Positions 37,059 through 46,081 of a stretch of 64,000 bases of DNA are shown here, one piece after another. The position numbers and the translations under genes were made by a program. Origin of the DNA: Synechococcus sp. UW69 (lineage in GTDB: Bacteria; Cyanobacteriota; Cyanobacteriia; PCC-6307; Cyanobiaceae); assembly GCF_900474185.1 (NCBI RefSeq), contig NZ_UCNW01000004.1, positions 62,001-126,000 of the forward strand. Direction: 5' to 3'. The notes under the pieces are model-generated. The model was not told where the DNA came from and did not search any database. It saw nothing but the letters and a program-made list of their open reading frames with translations. Numbering within the stretch: the first letter of the stretch is position 1; each line of letters begins with the position of its first letter.

Positions 37059-38432
37059 GTGACACCGACCGACGCATCCCTGCAGGGGTCTCGCCGCAGG
37101 CTGATGCTCGCCTACGGCCTGGGCGATGCCGGTACTGGACTTGCCGCAACCCAGCTGGGCTTCTATCTCTTCCCCTTTTTCATCTGCGCCGCAGGCCTAC
37201 CGGCTTACATCGCCGGCTCCCTGCTCACGGTGAGCAAAGTCTGGGACGCACTGAATGACCCGATGATCGGCTGGCTGAGCGATCACACCCGCAGCCGATG
37301 GGGGCCGCGACTGCCCTGGATGCTGACCGCAGCCCTACCGCTGGGCATCAGCCTGGCAGCGATGTGGTGGGTCCCCCCCGGGGATACCTGGCAACGCACG
37401 GGCTACTACGCGGTAATGGCGATCCTTTTAATGACCGCCTATACGAGCGTCAACCTCCCCTACGCCGCGCTCAGCACCGAACTAACGCCGGACACCGCCA
37501 TTCGCACCCGCCTCAATGCGGCGCGATTCACCGGATCGATCCTGGCTGGCCTGAGTGGACTCGTCGTGGCATCGGTGGTGTTGACCGATGGCGGCGGGGG
37601 CTACCTGGCGATGGGCCGCATCACGGGCAGCATCGCCGCCATCGCCACGCTGCTCTGCTGCTGGGGACTCGCCCCTTACGCCAAACGGGCCCAGCGCCCC
37701 GTAGCCACCAGCGAAGCACCGATGCAGCAACTGAAACGGGTGCTGGCCAACCCCCGTTTCCGCCAAGTGCTGGGGCTGTACGTCCTGCTCTGGTTCGGCC
37801 TGCAACTGATGCAGGTAGTGGCCTTGATCTGGCTGGTGCAAGTGGTGCATGTGCCCGCCAACCTGTCCACCTGGATCCTGCTGCCCTTCCAGATCGCCGC
37901 CCTGCTGGGCCTTCAGCTCTGGAGCGCCCTCAGCAATCGCAACGGCAGGGTGGCCGCCCTGCGCTGGGGCGCATGGCTTTGGATCACGGCCTGCATGCTC
38001 TCGATGGTGTTCCCACCCCTGCCGGCAGATCCCGGCCTGCTGCAACTGCTGCCGCTGGTCGGCCTGATTTCCCTGGTGGGAGTGGGGGCCGCCACCGCCT
38101 ATCTGATCCCCTGGTCGCTGCTTCCCGATGCCATCGACGCCGACCCGAACAAACCCGCCGGGCTCTACACCGCCTGGATGGTGTTCGGCCAAAAGCTGAT
38201 CATCGGCCTAACCATGTCGGTGTTCGGCAGCCTGCTCTCGCTCACGGGTTACATCTCCGCCAAAGGGGGCGACTGCAGTGGGGCCCTGAGTTTCATCGAA
38301 CAACCGTTTTCAGCCCTGCTGGCGATCCGCATTTGCATGGGCCTGCTGCCAGCCATTCTTGTGCTCTGCGGCCTTGCAGTGATGCGAGGCTGGCCTGACC
38401 GTGGAGCCCATCTACAAAAGGCCGCCGGATGA
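37059..38432 (+). CDS. GPH-type (glycoside/pentoside/hexuronide) MFS transporter
   Basis: A 457-residue inner-membrane carrier with 11-12 hydrophobic helices. YGLGDAGTGLAATQLGFYLFPFF at the start and SKVWDALNDPMIGWLSDHTRSRWGPRLPWML (the DxxxDPxxGxxSDRTxxxxGRxRP-like motif) place it in the GPH:cation symporter family (MFS_2). The family imports disaccharides and other solutes with Na+ or H+, and some members move lysolipids. Its stop overlaps the start of the MlaE-like permease, so a lipid-related substrate is possible, but this is inference. Confidence 0.85.
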   Translation: MTPTDASLQGSRRRLMLAYGLGDAGTGLAATQLGFYLFPFFICAAGLPAYIAGSLLTVSKVWDALNDPMIGWLSDHTRSRWGPRLPWMLTAALPLGISLAAMWWVPPGDTWQRTGYYAVMAILLMTAYTSVNLPYAALSTELTPDTAIRTRLNAARFTGSILAGLSGLVVASVVLTDGGGGYLAMGRITGSIAAIATLLCCWGLAPYAKRAQRPVATSEAPMQQLKRVLANPRFRQVLGLYVLLWFGLQLMQVVALIWLVQVVHVPANLSTWILLPFQIAALLGLQLWSALSNRNGRVAALRWGAWLWITACMLSMVFPPLPADPGLLQLLPLVGLISLVGVGAATAYLIPWSLLPDAIDADPNKPAGLYTAWMVFGQKLIIGLTMSVFGSLLSLTGYISAKGGDCSGALSFIEQPFSALLAIRICMGLLPAILVLCGLAVMRGWPDRGAHLQKAAG

Positions 38433-39178
38433 AGACGCCCCGTTCGATCAAACGCTTGGGATCCAGCCTGCTGATCGGGGGGCAGTCCGTGGCAGCCACC
38501 CTGCGCGGACGCATCGATCGGGGGGAGCTGTTCGATCAACTTTTGGAAGCCGGCCCCGGCAGCGTGCTGATCGTGCTGATCATCTCCATAGCTGCCGGCT
38601 CGGTGTTCAACATTCAGGTCGCCGCCGAACTCACCCGCCAGGGAGCGGGATCGACGGTGGGCGGCATCCTCGCGATCGGCCTGGCCCGGGAAATCGCTCC
38701 CCTGCTCACCTCCTGCCTGCTGGCCGGGAAGGTGGCTACTGCCTACGCAGCCCAGCTGGGCACCATGAAAGTGACGGAACAGATTGACGCCATCACGATG
38801 CTGCGAACCGATCCGGTGGAGTACTTGGTGGTGCCCCGAATGATCGCCATGGTGGTGATGGCACCGGTGCAGTGCTTCTTCTTCTTCCTCGTCGCGGTGT
38901 GGTCGGGCCAACTCACCAGCACGGCGCTCTACAACATCCCACCGGCGGTGTTCTGGACGTCGGTGCGCACCTGGATGGACCCCCTTGACCTGCCATTCAT
39001 GCTGGTGAAGGCTTTGGTTTTCGGGCTGATCATCGCGACGGTGGCCTGCGGCTGGGGGCTGACCACCCGCGGCGGCCCCAAGGAAGTGGGCACCAGCACC
39101 ACCGGCGCGGTGGTCATGATTCTGATCCTGGTGGCCCTGATGGATGTCGTTCTTACCCAGGTGCTATTCGGAACATGA
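38429..39178 (+). CDS. MlaE-family ABC transporter permease
   Basis: A 249-residue MlaE/TGD1-like permease with five or six helices. GSVFNIQVAAELTRQGAG, GLAREIAPLLTSCLLAGKVA and AAQLGTMKVTEQIDA are typical conserved blocks. Family members move phospholipids between membranes together with an MCE-domain protein and an ATPase; neither partner is in this window. The gene overlaps the MFS transporter upstream and the DUF3119 gene downstream by 4 bases, and plsY follows in the same run, pointing to membrane-lipid work. Confidence 0.9.
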   Translation: MKTPRSIKRLGSSLLIGGQSVAATLRGRIDRGELFDQLLEAGPGSVLIVLIISIAAGSVFNIQVAAELTRQGAGSTVGGILAIGLAREIAPLLTSCLLAGKVATAYAAQLGTMKVTEQIDAITMLRTDPVEYLVVPRMIAMVVMAPVQCFFFFLVAVWSGQLTSTALYNIPPAVFWTSVRTWMDPLDLPFMLVKALVFGLIIATVACGWGLTTRGGPKEVGTSTTGAVVMILILVALMDVVLTQVLFGT

Positions 39179-39582
39179 GTTCAACCCCCACCCCCGTCAC
39201 CCTCAAGCCGGACGTGCGGCTGCCGCTGCTGGTGGTGGGCCTCGGACTGGCACTGCTGCCGTTACCGCTAACCCCATGGCCCACGTTGGTCGTGGCGCTG
39301 TTCGGACTATTTCTGCTGATCCAGAGCGCCAGCCTGCGCCTGGAATTTAAGGAGGAGGCTCTGATCGTCTGGCAGAACGGCCGCGAGCTGCGCCGATTCC
39401 CCTACGACCAATGGCTGAGTTGGCGGCTGTTCGCCCCCTGGCTGCCAGGCCTGTTCTATTTCCGCGAAACCCAGAGCATTCACTTTCTGCCAATCCTGTT
39501 CAGCCCAAAGGAGCTGCGCGAACAGCTGGAACTGAGGGTTGGATCCCGGGAAGTGCCCAACGACGACACGAGCACGCCCTAG
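39175..39582 (+). CDS. DUF3119 family protein
   Basis: A 135-residue cyanobacterial protein. Two hydrophobic helices at about residues 14-31 and 33-48 resemble a membrane hairpin; the rest (LRLEFKEEALIVWQNGRELRRFPYDQWLSWRLF) is a soluble, PH-like beta-rich domain ending with a helix. It overlaps the MlaE-like permease gene by 4 bases. The family is conserved in cyanobacteria and plastid-bearing eukaryotes, to my knowledge without an assigned function; the neighbourhood suggests a lipid-transport accessory. Confidence 0.8.
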   Translation: MSSTPTPVTLKPDVRLPLLVVGLGLALLPLPLTPWPTLVVALFGLFLLIQSASLRLEFKEEALIVWQNGRELRRFPYDQWLSWRLFAPWLPGLFYFRETQSIHFLPILFSPKELREQLELRVGSREVPNDDTSTP

Positions 39583-39695
39583 CCTCAGCACGGTTTCGCG
39601 TCGAAATAGTGAATAAATCGAATCAATATCGTGCACCAACAGCACAGTTGTGATGCCGACTTTTTTTCTGCGGCCCCTTCGGCTGGAATAGAGGG

Positions 39696-40703
39696 ATGGA
39701 GAGCACGGCAGCTGACGCAATGCCCGACGACACCGACCTGACCAGCCAGGCGCCTGAAACGGAGCAAGCCTCTACGGAATCAACAGGTGACCCCACCAGC
39801 GCAACCAGCTGCGAGCCAGACGCGGCGGAGACCAACCCCGTAATGGAGTTGGCTCTCAAGGACCTGCAAATCCGCCGCGATGCGCTGGAGGCGGAAATCA
39901 CCGCCCTAACCAGCCGTAAAGAGCAGCTCGAAACCGAGCTCAAGGCCAACTTCGCCGGCCAATCCGACGCCATCGCCCGCCGCGTGAAGGGCTTCCAGGA
40001 CTACCTGGGCGGCGCCCTGCAGGATCTGGTGCAGAGCGTGGAAAACCTGGAGCTGGTGGTGCAGCCGATGGTGGTGAAGCCATCGCCCCTGGATCAGACC
40101 GCAGACAGCACTGCGGCGCCAGATAGCAGCGGTGAAAGCACACCGCCTCCGGCGGTGGCGGACACCTTCCGACCCGACGAAGAGCTGATCCGCCAGACCC
40201 TGGAGCGGTTCCTCAAACAGCCCGACGTCTACGCCGATCCCTGGACTCTGCGGCGCAGCATCGACGCCCGCGACACGGCCCTACTTGAAGACTGGTTTTT
40301 CAATCAAGGCGGACGCGGCGCCCAGCCCAGCCGCGGCACCCGGCCCCGCAACATCCTGGTGAGTGCCGCCCTGATCGCGGTGATCGGCGAGCTCTACGGC
40401 GATCAGTTCCAGTGCCTGGTGCTGGCCGGCGGCCCCGAACGTCTCGGCGAATGGCGGCGGGGCCTGCAAGATGCCCTCGGCCTGGGCCGGGAAGACTTCG
40501 GTCCCAGCAGTGGCATCGTGCTGTTCGAACGCCCCGAAGCCCTGGTGGAACGGGCCGACCGACTGGAGGAGCGGGGGGAAGTGCCGCTGATCCTCATCGA
40601 TGCTGCCGAGCGCAGCGTCGACATCCCCGTGCTTCAGTTCCCCCTCTGGCTGGCCTTCGCGGCCGGACCGGGTGAACGCCTCGACGACGACGATCTGCTG
40701 TGA
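39696..40703 (+). CDS. DUF3086 domain protein
   Basis: A 335-residue soluble protein. Residues 1-45 are a low-complexity acidic Thr/Ser/Glu stretch. A coiled coil follows (about 46-110: ALEAEITALTSRKEQLETEL). The C-terminal domain (about 165-335: SGIVLFERPEALVERADRL, PLLILIDAAERSVDI-like) matches DUF3086 as I know it, a cyanobacterial family of unknown role. It overlaps plsY by 4 bases, so the two are likely co-translated. Confidence 0.8.
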   Translation: MESTAADAMPDDTDLTSQAPETEQASTESTGDPTSATSCEPDAAETNPVMELALKDLQIRRDALEAEITALTSRKEQLETELKANFAGQSDAIARRVKGFQDYLGGALQDLVQSVENLELVVQPMVVKPSPLDQTADSTAAPDSSGESTPPPAVADTFRPDEELIRQTLERFLKQPDVYADPWTLRRSIDARDTALLEDWFFNQGGRGAQPSRGTRPRNILVSAALIAVIGELYGDQFQCLVLAGGPERLGEWRRGLQDALGLGREDFGPSSGIVLFERPEALVERADRLEERGEVPLILIDAAERSVDIPVLQFPLWLAFAAGPGERLDDDDLL

Positions 40704-41296
40704 TCCTCACTGCTCTGCTGCTCCTGGCCATCGGCTACCTGCTGGGAGCCACCCCCAGTGGATACCTCGCCGGCCGCTGGCTCAAAGGCATCGACCTGCG
40801 CGACTGCGGCTCCGGCAGCACCGGCGCCACCAACGTGCTGCGCAATGTGGGCAAAGGCCCTGCTCTGGTGGTGTTCTTGCTGGATGTGGGAAAGGGCGCC
40901 CTAGCGGTGCTGCTGGCCAAAAGCGTTGGACTTAACGACTGGGTGCAGGTGCTCGCGGGCCTGGCCGCCTTGGCCGGTCACATCTGGCCGGTGTGGCTGG
41001 GCTGGAAGGGCGGCAAGGCGGTGGCCACCGGCTTCGGCATGTTTCTCGGCCTGGCCTGGCCCGTGGGGCTTGCCTGCTTTGGCTTGTTCATGGCCACGAT
41101 CAGCCTGAGCCGAATCGTGTCGCTCTCCAGCGTGGTGGCCGCCATCGGCCTGCCGGTGCTGATGGTTCTCTCCGGTGGCAGCAGCGCTTATGTGGTGGTG
41201 TCGTTGGTGGCCAGCCTGATGGTGCTGTGGCGGCACCGCAGCAACATCGAGCGACTGCTGGCGGGCACCGAACCCAAAATCGGGCAGAAAGCCTGA
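40700..41296 (+). CDS. plsY: Acyl-phosphate:glycerol-3-phosphate acyltransferase
   Basis: The 198-residue membrane enzyme that makes lysophosphatidic acid from acyl-phosphate and glycerol 3-phosphate. It has five or six helices with the three conserved loops: GSGSTGATNVLRNVGKG (about residue 37), GHIWPVWLGWKGGKAVATG (about 93), and the late SNIERLLAGTE. It starts with GTG overlapping the DUF3086 stop (GTGA). It converges with pyrF, 9 bases apart. Confidence 0.95.
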   Translation: MILTALLLLAIGYLLGATPSGYLAGRWLKGIDLRDCGSGSTGATNVLRNVGKGPALVVFLLDVGKGALAVLLAKSVGLNDWVQVLAGLAALAGHIWPVWLGWKGGKAVATGFGMFLGLAWPVGLACFGLFMATISLSRIVSLSSVVAAIGLPVLMVLSGGSSAYVVVSLVASLMVLWRHRSNIERLLAGTEPKIGQKA

Positions 41297-41305
41297 GCTT
41301 CAAGT

Positions 41306-42031
41306 TCAAAGCGCCCCGCAACACTGCGCAAACGCGGCGCTGGGGTCATCGGCTTTGGTGATCGGCCGGCCGATCACCAATTGGCTGGCCCCGGCTTTAA
41401 TCGCCTCGGCGGGCCCCATCACCCGGGCTTGATCACCGACTGCGGAGCCTTTGGGGCGAATTCCAGGGGTGACCAACGCGAACGGTTCCGGGTGCTGCGC
41501 CCGCAGCGCCGCGGCCTCCAAGGGTGAACAGACGCAGCCGCCGATGCCGGCAGTTGCCGACAGCTGCGCCAACGCCGGCACCCGTTCGGCAATGCCCTGG
41601 GCAATGGCGAGTTCCCGTTGCAACCGTTGCTCCTCCCAACTGGTGAGCACCGTCACCGCCAGCAGCGTTGGAACGGGTTGCCCAGCCCTTTGGGCTCCTT
41701 CCACCGCCGCAGCCTGGGCCGCCTTGAGCGCTTCGCTGCCAGCACAGGCATGCACCGTGATCAACTCCGCCCCCAGCGCCGCCCCCCGCCGGCAAGCCCC
41801 CGCCATCGTGGCCGGGATGTCGTGAAATTTGAGGTCGAGGAACACCCGCAGACCCTGATCCCGAAGTTGCGCCACCACCTCAGGGCCAGCCTGTACGAAC
41901 AGCTCCAGGCCCACCTTCACCCAGCGCAGCCCCGCCACCTGGGCGGCAAAGCGCAGCGCTTGATCAGGCGCCAAGCCATCGAGGGCCACGATGATCCGAT
42001 CGGCGGGGTCAGCGGAGAGCGACGGAGCCAA
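41306..42031 (-). CDS. pyrF: Orotidine 5-phosphate decarboxylase
   Basis: A 241-residue enzyme completing UMP synthesis. The catalytic block [13 protein letters not shown] contains the Asp-x-Lys-x-x-Asp set; IIVALDG at the start and [18 protein letters not shown] near the C-terminus are the other OMP decarboxylase signatures. Length is normal. It ends 9 bases from the plsY stop on the other strand. Confidence 0.96.
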   Translation of the reverse strand: MAPSLSADPADRIIVALDGLAPDQALRFAAQVAGLRWVKVGLELFVQAGPEVVAQLRDQGLRVFLDLKFHDIPATMAGACRRGAALGAELITVHACAGSEALKAAQAAAVEGAQRAGQPVPTLLAVTVLTSWEEQRLQRELAIAQGIAERVPALAQLSATAGIGGCVCSPLEAAALRAQHPEPFALVTPGIRPKGSAVGDQARVMGPAEAIKAGASQLVIGRPITKADDPSAAFAQCCGAL

Positions 42032-42090
42032 GGCAAGCGATTGATCCGGAGTCCATCCTGTCGCGCCGGCAGATCCATCTCAACCAGGGT

Positions 42091-43104
42091 TCAGGCTGAG
42101 GGCGACAGCGTGAGGCCTGTCGTTTGCTCAATGAAACTCAGATAGTCGCGCTGCGATTCAGGCTTTCGCATGAATTCGAGGCCAACACCAGTGGCACCGG
42201 CAATGAAGACTCCGAAGAGGTGAAACACACGAAAGGCCTGGATGTGCTCGTGATTTAGAGGCCTGATGGATTGATAAGCCTTGAGAACCCCATCCATGAT
42301 CTGATCCCACAAATGAGGCGACATCGTCGGATCAATCTGGCGCGCGAAAATCAGATAATCATTCATCGTATGAGCCAGATCCACAGCGGGATCAGAAATA
42401 GAAAACCACCAATCCAGAACCCCTGAGACAGCGCCACTATCAAACATCACATTATTCCCGTGATAGTCACCATGAATCACGGCGAGATCCCTCCCATCAA
42501 GAGGCAAATGAGTGCGCAACCAACCAATCAATTCAGAAGCCCATGGGTGTGCCTCTTCCAAAGAATCCAACGCCTTTTGATGACTAATTGGACTCAAATA
42601 CAGCTCATCAGGGACATCAGACTGCCTGAAGGCTTCAACGATGGGCCTCACATCCATCTCGTGCAAGGTGGCCATCGACTCACCCAAGACCTTGGCATGA
42701 AGCTCTGGAGCCAGCTCAAACACAGTTCGGCCGGGCAAGAGATCCATGACCGCAAAGACCCCACCCAAAATAGATTTATCTCCACAAACATGATGAATCA
42801 CAGGAATCTTGAGACCCTGCTGATTCAGGGTCTGATACACAAACTGTTGATACAGAAGCTCCTCCTCTTTGCGCTCAGGACGCTGAATGCGGAGGACCCG
42901 TGGCTCCTGATCAACAAGCTGGTAGCGATACAGCCGAGCATCGAAGCCTCCAGTCAGTCGCGTCGGCTCCACCTCATACGCGACAGGATCCTCAAAGTCC
43001 GATTGCAGGTAAGACAAGAAATCAGCAGCAATTTGCTGATCGGATTTGCATTCAGCCTCAAGACATGGCGCTGTCATTGTTCGTCGCTCGGATGAACTCA
43101 CCAT
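42091..43104 (-). CDS. APH-fold phosphotransferase family protein
   Basis: A 337-residue kinase-like protein. VIHGDYHGNNVMF contains the catalytic Asp213 and Asn218, and VLDWWFS holds the metal-binding Asp231, as in the aminoglycoside/choline phosphotransferase (APH) superfamily. The nucleotide-binding N-lobe includes GGFDARLYRYQL and the lysine/arginine strand RVLRIQRP. The gene is visibly AT-richer than pyrF and tyrS on each side and uses more AT-ending codons, which suggests later acquisition. Substrate is unknown; antibiotic resistance should not be assumed. Confidence 0.82.
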   Translation of the reverse strand: MVSSSERRTMTAPCLEAECKSDQQIAADFLSYLQSDFEDPVAYEVEPTRLTGGFDARLYRYQLVDQEPRVLRIQRPERKEEELLYQQFVYQTLNQQGLKIPVIHHVCGDKSILGGVFAVMDLLPGRTVFELAPELHAKVLGESMATLHEMDVRPIVEAFRQSDVPDELYLSPISHQKALDSLEEAHPWASELIGWLRTHLPLDGRDLAVIHGDYHGNNVMFDSGAVSGVLDWWFSISDPAVDLAHTMNDYLIFARQIDPTMSPHLWDQIMDGVLKAYQSIRPLNHEHIQAFRVFHLFGVFIAGATGVGLEFMRKPESQRDYLSFIEQTTGLTLSPSA

Positions 43105-43154
43105 CGCGCCAGTTCTCTCTTGGCGGATCCCCCAAAAGGGGGATTACTGGCAGC

Positions 43155-44402
43155 TCAAGCCGTCAGCCTCCGGAAGGTTTTCTTGCCCAGCTGCAGCACC
43201 TTGCCCTCCAGCTCCGATGCCGACGCAAACTCCTGGTTGGGGTCGGTAATCTTCTCCCCATCTAGGCGCGCCGCACCCCCTTTGATCTGACGGCGGGCCT
43301 CACTGCTGCTGGCGCAGATGCCCACGACACTGAACAAATAGAAGGCCTTGGCCGGGAAGTTCACCTCTGCAAGCGAGGCCTCGGGCACATCGGCACCGGC
43401 ATCACCGCTGCCACCCACCAAGGTGGCGGCATCACTCTGCGCCTTCTCCGCCGCCGCCAGACCATGGCGGCTGGCGGTCACCGCCAGGGCCATCGCCTTC
43501 TGCTTCTCGCGCGGGTTCTCCGGCAAGGAGGCCAGATCCAGGTCAGTCAGCAACGTGACGTAGTCGTTGATCGCCCCATCGCCGACTTTCTCCAGCTTGG
43601 AGTACATCGAGAGCGGATCCTCTTCCAGCCCCACCACGTTGCCCAGGCTCTTGCTCATCTTCTGAACCCCGTCGAGCCCCACCAGGATCGGCAGCAGCAG
43701 GCCGAACTGGGTGCCCTTGTCGAAATGGCGCTGCAGATCACGGCCCATGGCCACATTGAACTTCTGATCGGTGCCCCCCAGCTCCACATCAGCATTCACC
43801 GCCACCGAGTCATAGCCCTGCAGCAGCGGGTAGAGGAATTCATGCAGGGCGATAGGGGTGCCACTGCCATAACGCTTGGAGAAGTCGTCCTTGGCCAGCA
43901 TCTGGCCCACGGTGCCGGTGCCGAGCAGCCCAATCACAGCCGGCAGGTCCATTCCCTCCAACCACTCGCTGTTGTATCGCACCTCTAGGCGTCCAGGCGT
44001 TTCGAAATCGAGCAGTGCCGTCTCCTTGGGCTGGTCCTGCCCAAGCTGGCGCAGATAGGTGGAGGCGTTGGCAGCCACCTGCTCCTTGCTGAGCTGCACC
44101 CGGGTGGCGCTCTTGCCAGTGGGATCGCCGATCCGCGCGGTGAAATCGCCGATGATCAACACCGCCGTATGGCCTGCGTCCTGGAAAGCCCGCAACTTGC
44201 GGAACAGGATGCTGTGACCGAGATGAATGTTGCTGCCGGTGGGGTCAATGCCCAGCTTCACCCTCAGCGGCCTGCCCTCCTTCTCGGCTTGCACCAGCCG
44301 TGCCGCCAGGGCCTGATCAGCATCGCTCGGGTCGCCGGCCGGGAACAAATCGGCCATGCCCCGAGACAGCCAATTCGGCAGCGACGGGGTTGAGTCCGAC
44401 AT
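43155..44402 (-). CDS. tyrS: Tyrosyl-tRNA synthetase
   Basis: A 415-residue class I synthetase. The HIGH-type motif is HLGHS (in [15 protein letters not shown]) and the KMSKS loop is KMSKSLGN. An S4-like RNA-binding segment is at the C-terminus ([16 protein letters not shown]). [14 protein letters not shown] is typical of the TyrZ-like group. It stands alone, about 44 bases downstream of the DUF1825 gene on the same strand. Confidence 0.96.
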   Translation of the reverse strand: MSDSTPSLPNWLSRGMADLFPAGDPSDADQALAARLVQAEKEGRPLRVKLGIDPTGSNIHLGHSILFRKLRAFQDAGHTAVLIIGDFTARIGDPTGKSATRVQLSKEQVAANASTYLRQLGQDQPKETALLDFETPGRLEVRYNSEWLEGMDLPAVIGLLGTGTVGQMLAKDDFSKRYGSGTPIALHEFLYPLLQGYDSVAVNADVELGGTDQKFNVAMGRDLQRHFDKGTQFGLLLPILVGLDGVQKMSKSLGNVVGLEEDPLSMYSKLEKVGDGAINDYVTLLTDLDLASLPENPREKQKAMALAVTASRHGLAAAEKAQSDAATLVGGSGDAGADVPEASLAEVNFPAKAFYLFSVVGICASSSEARRQIKGGAARLDGEKITDPNQEFASASELEGKVLQLGKKTFRRLTA

Positions 44403-44446
44403 GGGGTGCGCAACGAGCGGGCGCTGGCGATCGTACGAGTGCTGGT

Positions 44447-44776
44447 TCAGCTCGGCGAGGGAGGCTCGATCTGGGCCTTCATCCGCTCGAGGGTGGAATT
44501 CATCTGTTCGAACATTTGCTCGGGGGTGATCCCGAACTGACTGAGCTGGGTGCGCAGCTGCTCCACCGTGAGCTTGGCCTGGAAATCTTCCGAGAGCTCG
44601 AAGCGCTTCATGAACACCCGGTAGCGGCCCATCAGCTCTTCCATCGTCTCGATGAACTTCTTCTTGCCCTCTCGGTCGAACTTCCCGTACTCACTGCCCA
44701 GCTGCATCAGCTGCTGGTAATCGCTGAACAGCCGCTTTGCTTCGTCCTGAACGATGTCGGAATCGAAGAAGGCCAT
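44447..44776 (-). CDS. DUF1825 family protein
   Basis: A 109-residue helical protein beginning [20 protein letters not shown]. The frame extends upstream to 44938, but the extra residues are not like a protein domain, and the family starts at this ATG (44774-44776). The sequence is charged and predicted all-helical ([22 protein letters not shown]). The family is widespread in cyanobacteria without a known function, as far as I know. Divergent from the LuxR regulator with 169 bases between. Confidence 0.88.
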   Translation of the reverse strand: MAFFDSDIVQDEAKRLFSDYQQLMQLGSEYGKFDREGKKKFIETMEELMGRYRVFMKRFELSEDFQAKLTVEQLRTQLSQFGITPEQMFEQMNSTLERMKAQIEPPSPS

Positions 44777-44945
44777 GTCGAGTCGCGCTGGGCACAGGCA
44801 ATTCTGCCAAGAACAATCGACTTGCTTGAGGGGTAATCGCCGCACCTTGCCGAGGCCTGAGGCGGGATTTTTGTACGGTCTTCCTGACCAGCACCGCCCG
44901 CAGGCGGCATGGGATTCATGGTGAGTTTCGGGCTGCATTCAGGAT

Positions 44946-45674
44946 GTGAACTTCACCGCTCAGCTGGCCGCGATGCGTGAGCTGCCCCAGCGCAACCGGC
45001 CCCTGCTGGAGGGGCGTCGTCTGGTGGTCGCTTCGGCCGATCGGGTTTTGGTCAGCGGCCTGCTGCACAGCCTCGATGGCATCGGCTCCATCGTGGGGGC
45101 TGCCAGCACCGAAGCGGAAGCCCTGGCCTGCCTCAGCAGTACGGCCGCCGATCTGCTGATCTGCAGCGACAGGCTCGAACGTGGCAGCGGCCCCTCCCTG
45201 GTGGCAGCAGCCAAGGCCCACCAGCCCTCGCTGCGCTGCCTGATGCTGATCCAACGCCCCTTGCTCAGCACCATTCGTGCCGCTGCAGCGGCTGATTGCG
45301 ACGGTCTCTGCAGCCATGAGCGCATTGGCGACGGCGGCTTGCTCAGCGTCTTGCGCGCCATGGAAAGCGATGGCAGCCACATGGATCCGGTGATTGCCGG
45401 CGTGGCCCATCACGACCGCAGCTTGGCAGGGGTGGGGCATCCGATCAGCGACGTGCTGAGCCTGCGGGAAGAAGACGTCCTGCGTGGCCTCTGCCGCGGC
45501 CTGAGCAATCAGGAGATTGCGGATCAACTCCACATCTCGATTGAAACCACCAAGCACTGCATCACAGGGCTGCTGCGCAAACTGAATGCCAGGAACCGCA
45601 CCCAGGCTGTGCTGATGGCCTTTCAACACAATCTGGTGGATCCACCGATGCCGATTCCCCGCTGGACCCCTTAG
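44946..45674 (+). CDS. LuxR/NarL-type response regulator with atypical receiver
   Basis: A 242-residue protein. Residues 24-140 resemble a receiver domain, but the phosphoacceptor strand reads LLICSDRLERGSG, with Ser74 where Asp is expected, and the usual acidic pair after strand 1 is reduced to Asp32. Residues about 167-222 are a LuxR helix-turn-helix: SLREEDVLRGLCRGLSNQEI then ADQLHISIETTKHCITGLLR. It therefore probably works without normal phosphorylation. The start is GTG. Target genes are unknown; no sensor kinase is adjacent. Confidence 0.82.
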   Translation: MNFTAQLAAMRELPQRNRPLLEGRRLVVASADRVLVSGLLHSLDGIGSIVGAASTEAEALACLSSTAADLLICSDRLERGSGPSLVAAAKAHQPSLRCLMLIQRPLLSTIRAAAAADCDGLCSHERIGDGGLLSVLRAMESDGSHMDPVIAGVAHHDRSLAGVGHPISDVLSLREEDVLRGLCRGLSNQEIADQLHISIETTKHCITGLLRKLNARNRTQAVLMAFQHNLVDPPMPIPRWTP

Positions 45675-45718
45675 CCCCAAAGGGACCATCCTGAGAGGAG
45701 TTGAACGGTCTTGACGCC

Positions 45719-46033
45719 ATGGTCCGACGCGCCGCCACCGCAGCCCTGGTCGTTCTCAGCGTCAGCAGCCTCGGGATGCCAGCGGTGAATGCCGCAAGCG
45801 AGCGCACGACCGCCCTGGTGACCATCGCCGAGGCCAATGCCCGCTGTCTGATCGAAACCAAACGGATGAAAGCTGGCCAGGCCCGCGACATCGCCAACCG
45901 GTTTCTGCTCAGCAAAGGGGTCAGCGCCGCCGAGCGCGAGGAGGTGCAAAGCGCTCCCGGTTACGACGACCTGATGCGCCGCTACATCGACGAACAGGGG
46001 GGCTGCGAGGGTCTTGTGCGCGCCCTGCGCTGA
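45719..46033 (+). CDS. Small secreted protein, unknown function
   Basis: From the ATG at 45719 the product is 104 residues with a signal peptide (MVRRAATAALVV to about AVNA). The frame is open to a TTG at 45701, but that would lengthen the signal unnecessarily. The mature part is Ala/Arg/Glu-rich and helical, with two cysteines (ARCLIETK and GGCEGL) that could form one disulfide. I do not recognise a family. It lies 45 bases after the LuxR-type regulator on the same strand. Confidence 0.75.
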   Translation: MVRRAATAALVVLSVSSLGMPAVNAASERTTALVTIAEANARCLIETKRMKAGQARDIANRFLLSKGVSAAEREEVQSAPGYDDLMRRYIDEQGGCEGLVRALR

Positions 46034-46081
46034 CGCAACCCCACCACCCTCGTTAATGTCGGCCCATCTCTGCTGAGCAGC

